In this document: positions 8,012 through 13,782 of the stretch, one piece after another
Position numbering within the stretch: the first letter of the stretch is position 1
How the letters are laid out: each line of letters starts with the position of its first letter
Assembly: GCA_041749275.1 (NCBI GenBank)
Contig: JBGTBQ010000430.1
Coordinates: 1 to 15,640 of the forward strand
From: JBGTBQ01 sp041749275
GTDB lineage: Bacteria; Acidobacteriota; Blastocatellia; Pyrinomonadales; Pyrinomonadaceae
Reading direction: 5' to 3'
Length of the DNA: 15,640 nucleotides
Notes under the pieces: generated by a model
What the model was told of the DNA's origin: nothing
Database searches by the model: none
What the model saw: the letters and a program-made list of their open reading frames with translations, nothing else
Translations under genes and position numbers: made by a program

Positions 8012-9265
8012 ATGAATGACGAACCCAAGAGAAGCGTGCGCCGGTACGACTTGGACTGGCTGCGTGTGATCGCCGTCTGCATCCTCGTCATGATTCATAC
8101 GGCGGCCATGTTCGACCCCTACCCCATCACGGCGGTCAAAGGCCCCAAGAGCTTCGCGCTGGCGGTCTTCGCCACCTTCGTCCACGAGTGGAGGCTGTCG
8201 GTGCTCTTCATCGTCTCGGGGGCCGGCTCCTACTTCGCGCTGGGGTTTTTGAGCGGGCGCGAATTCGCCGTCAGCCGCTTCAAACGGATCATGATCCCGC
8301 TCGTCGCGGGCACGCTGCTGATCGTCCCAATCCACATCTACTACTGGCAGTTCCTCGGCACGCCCGGCTACCCCAAGACGTATCTCTACTTCTACCAGAC
8401 CATCATGTACCGGTTCTTCGTCTTCGGTCTTTTCGGTCAGGGGCGGGAGAGTCTGCACTGGGCGCACCTCTGGTTCCTTTTCTATCTCTTCGTGATCTCG
8501 CTGGTGGCGCTGCCGCTCTTCCTCTACCTGCGGCGGAACGAGGGGCGCAGGCACGTCTCGCGGCTGGCGGCGCTGTTGGAGAAGAAGGGCGGCGTCTTCC
8601 TCCTGGGCATCCCCATCCTCGTCGTCGAGGCCACGCTGCGAGCGCTGCGGCCCGGCTCGTCGCGCGCCATCATCGTTGACGATTGGGCCAACTTCTGCAA
8701 CTACCTCATACTGTTCGTCTACGGCTTCGTGATCTTCTCCGACGACCGCATCAGGGCGGCCATCGAGCGGCATCGCGTGGTGGCGCTCGCGCTCGGCATC
8801 CTCACCTCTGCGACATACCTCTTCATCATCTTCACGGCGCGCATCCCAGTTAAGGGCTACAACCTCAACTGGACGCTCTTCAGGATGATGTGCGGCTTCA
8901 ATATGTGGTTCTGGTGCGTCGCCATCTTCGGCTTCGGCAGCCGATACATGAACTTCCATCACCGGCTCCTGCCGTATGCGAACGCATCGGTCTACCCGGT
9001 CTACATCCTGCACCTCCCGGTCGCCACCGCCATCGCCTACCGCGTGGTGCGCCTGCCCCTCCCGGTCAGCGTGCAGTTCACTATCATCGTGCTGGGCACG
9101 ATCCTCATCTCGTTCTGCATCTACGAATTCATCCTGCGGCGGACGAGGTTGACGAGGTTCCTCTTCGGGCTACAGAAGACAAAGCGGCGCGAACGGGCGG
9201 CACCGCCGACTGCCACGGCGGCGGTCGCACCGGAGACGATGCCCGCCGAGGAGGCCGCGCGGTAA
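8012..9265 (+). CDS. Acyltransferase family 3 membrane protein (OpgC/MdoC-like)
   Basis: 417 residues, ATG at 8012, with no clear Shine-Dalgarno sequence. It begins with the family signature RYDLDWLRVIAV (11-22), with Arg18, followed by the conserved His29 in VMIHTAAMF. Next come FIVSGAGSYFAL (66-77), RFKRIMIPL (89-97), HLWFLFYL (152-159) and YPVYILHLPV (328-337). About ten transmembrane segments span the protein, and a hydrophilic Ala/Pro-rich tail begins at about 388. The family moves acyl groups (acetyl, succinyl or others) across or at the inner membrane onto glycans, lipids or small molecules; OpgC succinylates periplasmic glucans. The substrate here cannot be read from sequence. It is first of a plus-strand pair with the GT-C-like gene 108 bp downstream and is divergent from the O-antigen-ligase-like gene, so it may decorate the same glycan. 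Confidence 0.92.
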   Translation: MNDEPKRSVRRYDLDWLRVIAVCILVMIHTAAMFDPYPITAVKGPKSFALAVFATFVHEWRLSVLFIVSGAGSYFALGFLSGREFAVSRFKRIMIPLVAGTLLIVPIHIYYWQFLGTPGYPKTYLYFYQTIMYRFFVFGLFGQGRESLHWAHLWFLFYLFVISLVALPLFLYLRRNEGRRHVSRLAALLEKKGGVFLLGIPILVVEATLRALRPGSSRAIIVDDWANFCNYLILFVYGFVIFSDDRIRAAIERHRVVALALGILTSATYLFIIFTARIPVKGYNLNWTLFRMMCGFNMWFWCVAIFGFGSRYMNFHHRLLPYANASVYPVYILHLPVATAIAYRVVRLPLPVSVQFTIIVLGTILISFCIYEFILRRTRLTRFLFGLQKTKRRERAAPPTATAAVAPETMPAEEAAR

Positions 9266-9318
9266 CGAAGCCGCTACGCGCTCGCCGCCGCCCGCCCTAC
9301 AACTTTGCCGATGGCTTA

Positions 9319-9373
9319 GAGCAGGGTCTCAGGATGCGCGAAGCAGAGCGCTGCTTCCAACCCGACCCTGCTT
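9319..9373 (+). other. Nested inverted repeat directly before the GT-C-like gene
   Basis: The outer arms AGCAGGGTC (9320-9328) and GACCCTGCT (9364-9372) are perfectly complementary. Inside them GAAGCAG (9340-9346) and CTGCTTC (9351-9357) form a second perfect stem with loop AGCG. A transcript could fold the whole 5' region up to the ATG at 9374. No T tract follows, so it does not look like an intrinsic terminator. It may control translation or mRNA stability between the two cotranscribed genes. Confidence 0.6.
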
Positions 9374-12223
9374 ATGCGAATCCCCCACCCTATGAAGAAA
9401 CTGGCTGCGAGCACGAGGCTTCACGCCGTCGGCGCACGTCTTCTCTCGCTCAAATCGCTGTGGGCCGTCCTCTACGTGACGGTGCTGCCGACGCTACTGG
9501 CGCGCGACCTGCTGCTCGACGTGTGGCGCTCGGGCCGCCCGCGCGCGTGGGACGGCACGGGGCACTACGGCGTCGCGCAGATTTACGCGCAGTCGATCTT
9601 CCCAGACACCTTTGGCTGGACGCACGCACACTTCGGGGGGATGCCGTTCCCGAACTTCTACCCACCGCTCTTCTTCTGGTGCGTGGCGCTGTTGGAGCGG
9701 ACGCACCTCGTCTCGCTGCTGACGGCCTTCAAGGCGTTCGTCCTCCTGCCGCTCCTGCTCATCCCCGCTGCCCTCTGGCTGCTGGCGTGGGTAATCTCCG
9801 GCAGGGATCGGCGCATCGCCTTCTGGGCGGCGCTGGTGAGCGTCTACCCGCTAGTGAGCGTGCGCTTCGGCGGGCAGATGCAGTGGGCCTCCGGCCTCGA
9901 CTACTTCAGCACCCTCTCAATCGGGATGTACACGCAGCCGCTCGGGTTCGTGCTGCTGCTCGCGTGGTTCGCTGTCTACGTCGAGGCGCGGCAACGCGCG
10001 CGGCTGTTCGTGCTGGCCTGCGTGCTGCTCGCGCTGGCCGTGCTGGCGAACTTTCTCAACGGCATGATGGCGACCATCATCGTCGCCTCGGTCATCCTCT
10101 TCGACCTGCTGCGCGCGCGGCCGGGTCGCGCCGGGGGGCGACCCCCCGGCGCGTTCAGGTCGCTGGCGGCGCACACGCTCTCGCCCATCGTCGCGGCTGG
10201 GCTAACGCTCTTCTGGCTGGTGCCGATGCTCGGGTCCTACGGTTACTTCGTCACGCGCCCCTTCACGATGGTCATCGTCACCAGAGATATGCTCTGGTGG
10301 TTCGCCGCCGCGGTCGTGGGCTGCGCCTGCTGGCTGCGGCGGCCGACGCGCGACGCGGCCCCTTACGTCACGGCCTGCGCCCTGCTGGCCGCTCTCATCT
10401 TCACCGCCGCGTCGGCCCCGCGCTGGTTGCCCCTACAGGCCAACCGCCTGATGCCGACGCTCTACTTTCTGCTCTCGGTGCCCGTCGCCTACGCGCTCAC
10501 AACCGTCTGGGACGTGGCAACGGGACGTCTCTTCCAATGGTTCCCGCGCGTGCGCCCGCTCATCGTCAGGCTCGCGCCCTACGCGCTCTGCGCGCTGCTG
10601 TTGATGGTGATGGTTCGGTACTACGCCTCGGCGCGCGTTCCCGCCATCGAGTTCTACTACGGGTATCAGGCGAGGCTCGCCAACTACCCGGCCGTCGTCA
10701 ACGCGGCGCCACCGCCGCCCCGCGCGGCCGCCCCGGCGCGTGAGGAGAAGTGGACCGACGCGCTCGCCGACAGGAGCGCAGCCGACGTGAAGCTACGCGA
10801 CATCGCCGACGCGTTCAGGGACGACCACATCCGCGGCAAGGAGATTCTCGCCGCCGCCGCCGCCGGCATCGAGGGCGTGCTCGACTTCGCGCGCGGGCGG
10901 CGCGATGGCCGCTATCTCGTCGAGATTCCCGCGCAGTACAGCGTGGAGGCCGCCTCCTTCGATTCGCGCGCGCTCAACTCCTACCTCGGCGCGCAGGGCA
11001 ACCAGACGCTGAATGTCGTCTACCGCGAGGCGTCCCCGAACTCGATCTTCACTTACCCGCAGGTCGGCGCGCTCTCGAACAACCCGGACAACTTCGGCTT
11101 CAGCTCCGTCCTCAGCGACGACCTCGACTTCATCGAGCAGCCGCTGGAGAAACACCTCATGCGCGCGCGCTACCTCGGCGCACGTTACCTCGTCATGCAC
11201 ACGCCCGCAATGAAGGAGCGGCTGGCCCGCGAGCCGTCGGTCGGCGCGAGGCACGACTTCGGATCGTGGAGCGTCTTCGAGATGCGCGAAGGCCCGCCGC
11301 TGCCCGTCCGCGCGCTCGCCTTCCGACCGGCGCTGCTCGTCAGCGACTTCACCGTCAAGGGGCGGCGCGCCAACGAGTACAACTACGTCAGGTTCGCCGA
11401 AGAGCAGTTCGCCGACGGGTGGTTCGATGTCCTCCTCGCCCGCGCACCTTCGACCAACCTCGACGAGTTGGGCGCCCTGAGAGAGTTGAACCAGTTCGGC
11501 GCGCTCATCCTCGACAAGTACGAGTGCGACAGGTGCGACCTGGTCTACCGCCAGTTGAAGACCTTCTCGCAGGGCCGCCCGCTCATCCTGCTCATGAACG
11601 ACAGCAGCCTCTTCAACCGCATCCGCAGTTCCATCGCCGAATTCCCGATGGCTACCATCATCGAGCGCGACCCGGACGCGTCGCCCGGAGCGTGGCTCGA
11701 CAATCGCGGCGCGACCCGGCGTTACACTTCAAGCCCCCCGCGGCTGCTCTGGGCGCAGATACGCCGCATCCTCGAAACCCATAAAATTCCGGTCGAAGAC
11801 GCCGCCGCCGTCTCGGGCGAGGTTAAAGGCGACACGATAGAACTCAACTACGATCAGGCCGCGCCGCCGCCCGCGCTGGGCGCTCCCGTGCTTGTCTCGA
11901 CAAGCTACCACCCCAACTGGCAGCCCGAGCCAGGACACGTCATCTACGCCGTCGATCCGATGTACATGCTGACGTTCGCGCGCCGCTCGACCCGGTTGAC
12001 GTTCGCGCGCAGCCCACTCGACGTGACGGGCGCGTGGGCCTCCGCCTTCGTACTGCTCGCCCTCTTCCTTTTCACACTATTGAGCGTGGCGCTGCCGCTG
12101 CTGAAACGCCGCCGACATGTTGCGGCCGTGCGCGACCCGGCCACTGCTTCCGGCCCGAACGGTCGGGGGCAGGTCGGAGAGGAGGCGGCGCTCGTCGGGG
12201 CCTACGAGGAGTCGGTCGAGTAA
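9374..12223 (+). CDS. Large polytopic membrane protein, GT-C / PTPS_related-like glycosyltransferase candidate
   Basis: 949 residues from the ATG at 9374; an in-frame ATG at 9392 (MKKLAAS) is an equally plausible start and frees the initiation site from the hairpin. Hydrophobic segments lie at about 28-48, 95-110, 118-141, 147-163, 187-203, 209-243, 268-286, 306-320, 330-346, 359-377 and 398-414. The first extracytoplasmic loop contains WDGTGHYG (59-66) and PFPNFYPPLFFW (91-102), the layout of 6-pyruvoyl-tetrahydropterin-synthase-related and YfhO/GT-C-like membrane proteins, where an acidic residue in this loop is thought to be catalytic. A Pro/Ala linker (about 443-455) leads to a large soluble domain (about 460-880). 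This ends with STSYHPNW (842-849) and a final membrane helix (about 886-908), as in YfhO-type proteins. A likely role is sugar transfer from a polyprenyl-phosphate donor on the periplasmic side; this is inferred from architecture. It forms a probable operon with the acyltransferase. Confidence 0.72.
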   Translation: MRIPHPMKKLAASTRLHAVGARLLSLKSLWAVLYVTVLPTLLARDLLLDVWRSGRPRAWDGTGHYGVAQIYAQSIFPDTFGWTHAHFGGMPFPNFYPPLFFWCVALLERTHLVSLLTAFKAFVLLPLLLIPAALWLLAWVISGRDRRIAFWAALVSVYPLVSVRFGGQMQWASGLDYFSTLSIGMYTQPLGFVLLLAWFAVYVEARQRARLFVLACVLLALAVLANFLNGMMATIIVASVILFDLLRARPGRAGGRPPGAFRSLAAHTLSPIVAAGLTLFWLVPMLGSYGYFVTRPFTMVIVTRDMLWWFAAAVVGCACWLRRPTRDAAPYVTACALLAALIFTAASAPRWLPLQANRLMPTLYFLLSVPVAYALTTVWDVATGRLFQWFPRVRPLIVRLAPYALCALLLMVMVRYYASARVPAIEFYYGYQARLANYPAVVNAAPPPPRAAAPAREEKWTDALADRSAADVKLRDIADAFRDDHIRGKEILAAAAAGIEGVLDFARGRRDGRYLVEIPAQYSVEAASFDSRALNSYLGAQGNQTLNVVYREASPNSIFTYPQVGALSNNPDNFGFSSVLSDDLDFIEQPLEKHLMRARYLGARYLVMHTPAMKERLAREPSVGARHDFGSWSVFEMREGPPLPVRALAFRPALLVSDFTVKGRRANEYNYVRFAEEQFADGWFDVLLARAPSTNLDELGALRELNQFGALILDKYECDRCDLVYRQLKTFSQGRPLILLMNDSSLFNRIRSSIAEFPMATIIERDPDASPGAWLDNRGATRRYTSSPPRLLWAQIRRILETHKIPVEDAAAVSGEVKGDTIELNYDQAAPPPALGAPVLVSTSYHPNWQPEPGHVIYAVDPMYMLTFARRSTRLTFARSPLDVTGAWASAFVLLALFLFTLLSVALPLLKRRRHVAAVRDPATASGPNGRGQVGEEAALVGAYEESVE
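10127..10153. repeat. Perfect 12-bp inverted repeat inside the GT-C-like gene
   Basis: CGCGCCGGGGGG (10127-10138) and CCCCCCGGCGCG (10142-10153) are exact reverse complements separated by CGA. It encodes RAGGRPPGA, a small cytoplasmic-loop segment at residues about 252-260. An all-GC 12-bp stem with a 3-nt loop should be extremely stable in RNA and DNA. It may pause ribosomes or polymerase, or be a small inserted palindrome kept in frame. Confidence 0.85.
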
Positions 12224-12247
12224 GGCCGGACTACCTGCCGTCCGGCC
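12224..12247 (+). terminator. Hairpin after the GT-C-like gene, possible terminator
   Basis: GGCCGGAC (12224-12231) pairs perfectly with GTCCGGCC (12240-12247) around the loop TACCTGCC, starting at the base after the TAA stop. The T content that follows is weak and late (TTTGTTGTT at about 12257-12265), so termination may be inefficient or helped by Rho. It lies between converging genes and could serve both. Confidence 0.5.
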
Positions 12248-12363
12248 CCGGGGTCGATTTGTTGTTCAGCCTCGCCGCTTAGCGAAATACGCTCGAAGGA
12301 CTTTCGCGTTTAAAAATAATCTTTGTAACGCACCCCGCCCTCGTGCTCACATCATGGAACCAG

Positions 12364-13503
12364 CTATCTTCCTTGAACCTTCTCACAGGCATCGCTCCAG
12401 ATGCTCATACCGTTCATGATCGCGCCCCAGAACTCCCGCTCCTCCGCGCTTGCGAACTCCGGCCTTGAGTAGATGGAGCGGAGTTGCTCAATTAATTCGC
12501 CGTAGCAATCCAGCGCATTCGAGCCTTTGAGTTGCACCTCAGACAGAGCGTCTGTAAGCCGCCGGGTGAGCATCATCGCGGGAAGCTCGCCCCAGAGGTC
12601 TTCGAGCAGGTCGTGCTCGTTTCGCAACTGCCTGACGAGCGGGCGCCCATAGGTGATCAGCCCGCCCAGCCGCTCCACGACTCGTCGGCAGAAATAGCTC
12701 ATCCATATATCGTCGTACCTGCTCACACGCACCCCGCGGTATTCGTCGCCCATGACGATCAGGTAGCTGCAAGGCAGCAGGGATGTCTCGAACGCCGTGT
12801 TTTGAGAGTTGAATGGGCAGTGCGTGTCTTCGGCGAGGGTGAGAGGGATCGGCAGGTGTTCACGCAGGCCGACCACTTCGACCGGCGTGACAATGCGCGT
12901 GACGGCATCCACGTCCGGCTCGCCCAGCCACAATCCCGCGTTCACCATCACCCGCCCCGTGCGCTGGCCGGTGCTGATCTCGGGGATGCGGTTACGCTCC
13001 GTTTGCAGGAAGCCGCGATGGACGACGCGTGTTGGCGGCTCGGTCAGCAGAAGATCGCAGACGTTAAACCATCCCGTCGAAGAACTGACTGCCGTTACTG
13101 TCTGAACGGTTCCGACGAGCGAGTGGCCTGATAGGAAGTCGTCCTCCGTCACGTGATTATCGTCATCTATGCTGATAATCACCTCGGCCCCTCTCTCGGC
13201 GGCAATCAGGTATCCGAGGTTGCGCCGCTGAATAGAGTTCCACCGCAGCAGTTTAGCGAGCGCGTGGAAACGGCCCAGCCACTGCTCCTGCTCCTCGACT
13301 CCGAAGTACAGCAACGTATCGTCGTGGCCCGTGCCTCTAACCCACTCGCGAATGCCGGGCGGGGTTTTCTTATCCCCGATGATGATGACCTCGACCTCGT
13401 CGCATCCCCGGCTATCGAACTGGGCCATGTAAGCTTCCAAAGCCGTCGGTATATTGATCGTCGTCGTGACCAGCGCGATTTTGCGTCTGGATATCTGCGC
13501 CAT
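12364..13503 (-). CDS. GT75 / reversibly glycosylated polypeptide-like glycosyltransferase (UDP-sugar mutase family)
   Basis: 379 residues, ATG at 13503. The sequence AAGAGGA directly abuts the ATG, unusually close for a Shine-Dalgarno site. There is no signal peptide or membrane segment, so it is cytoplasmic. It has the features of the RGP family (plant UDP-arabinopyranose mutases and relatives): a nucleotide-sugar start (KIALVTTTINIPT, 8-20), QRRNLGYL (92-99), the metal-binding IISIDDDNHV (109-118, Asp113-115), GLWLGEPDVDAVTR (190-203) and YDDIWMSYF (263-271). RGP proteins bind UDP-sugars, can self-glycosylate on an Arg, and interconvert pyranose and furanose arabinose. Whether this one is a mutase or a transferase is not decided by sequence. 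It lies downstream of the right-hand NRPS gene on the same strand, 279 bp away, and behind its own promoter-like sequence. It converges on the GT-C-like gene. It could supply a rare sugar for the local glycan. Confidence 0.8.
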   Translation of the reverse strand: MAQISRRKIALVTTTINIPTALEAYMAQFDSRGCDEVEVIIIGDKKTPPGIREWVRGTGHDDTLLYFGVEEQEQWLGRFHALAKLLRWNSIQRRNLGYLIAAERGAEVIISIDDDNHVTEDDFLSGHSLVGTVQTVTAVSSSTGWFNVCDLLLTEPPTRVVHRGFLQTERNRIPEISTGQRTGRVMVNAGLWLGEPDVDAVTRIVTPVEVVGLREHLPIPLTLAEDTHCPFNSQNTAFETSLLPCSYLIVMGDEYRGVRVSRYDDIWMSYFCRRVVERLGGLITYGRPLVRQLRNEHDLLEDLWGELPAMMLTRRLTDALSEVQLKGSNALDCYGELIEQLRSIYSRPEFASAEEREFWGAIMNGMSIWSDACEKVQGR

Positions 13504-13782
13504 TCCTCTTTAGCTCTCCGGTTGGATGTTTGATGTAGAGACCTGAGCGTTATCCGGGCTGTTACGACACAGAAGCCGGGCACTGCGGTGGCAACTCCCG
13601 GCATCGGTTATCTGAGATTGTTTGCCTGAGTTCGATCATCACGAGCTATGGGTAAGCAAAATCCGCGACCTCGCCCCGGGCGTAGGCCGGAAGGTGAAGC
13701 CCCGAAACGTCGCCGGTGCTGGTAGGCGGATTATAGCTCAGTGGCGGTTCTTGCAACCCAGCCGGCGTGGGCAGGCGTGGCC
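13504..13782 (-). promoter_or_regulatory. Long leader region upstream of the GT75-like gene
   Basis: 279 bp lie between the NRPS stop and the GT75-like start, without a convincing gene. It holds a promoter-like TATAAT (13730-13735) and a weak hairpin GCCGGG/CCCGGC (13575-13580 with 13597-13602). Transcription from that promoter would give a 5' leader of roughly 220 nt. I recognise no known riboswitch in it. Confidence 0.4.
13730..13756 (-). promoter_or_regulatory. Sigma70-like promoter for the GT75-like gene
   Basis: On the minus strand TTGCAA (13756-13751) is followed after 15 bp by the perfect consensus -10 TATAAT (13735-13730). The spacer is short compared with the usual 17 bp and the -35 matches 4 of 6 positions. 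A perfect TATAAT in such GC-rich DNA is nonetheless notable. Confidence 0.4.

Noticed and set aside
8890..10743. 617-residue plus-strand frame overlapping the acyltransferase and GT-C-like genes
   Set aside because: It lies in another frame of two recognised membrane proteins, is rich in Arg/Ala/Pro and has no hydrophobic or domain pattern.
12306..12331. AT-rich patch GCGTTTAAAAATAATC... with GCGTT/AACGC ends, possible terminator of the GT75-like gene
   Set aside because: The stem is only 5 bp with a 16-nt AT loop. It stands out in base composition but shows no clear intrinsic terminator form on either strand.
13725..13762. tRNA-like start (GGCGGATTATAGCTCAGTGG) on the plus strand
   Set aside because: It resembles an acceptor arm and D-arm, but the D-stem is not completed properly and there is no anticodon arm or GGTTCGAATCC-type T-arm downstream. 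The AT-rich part is better explained as a minus-strand TATAAT box.
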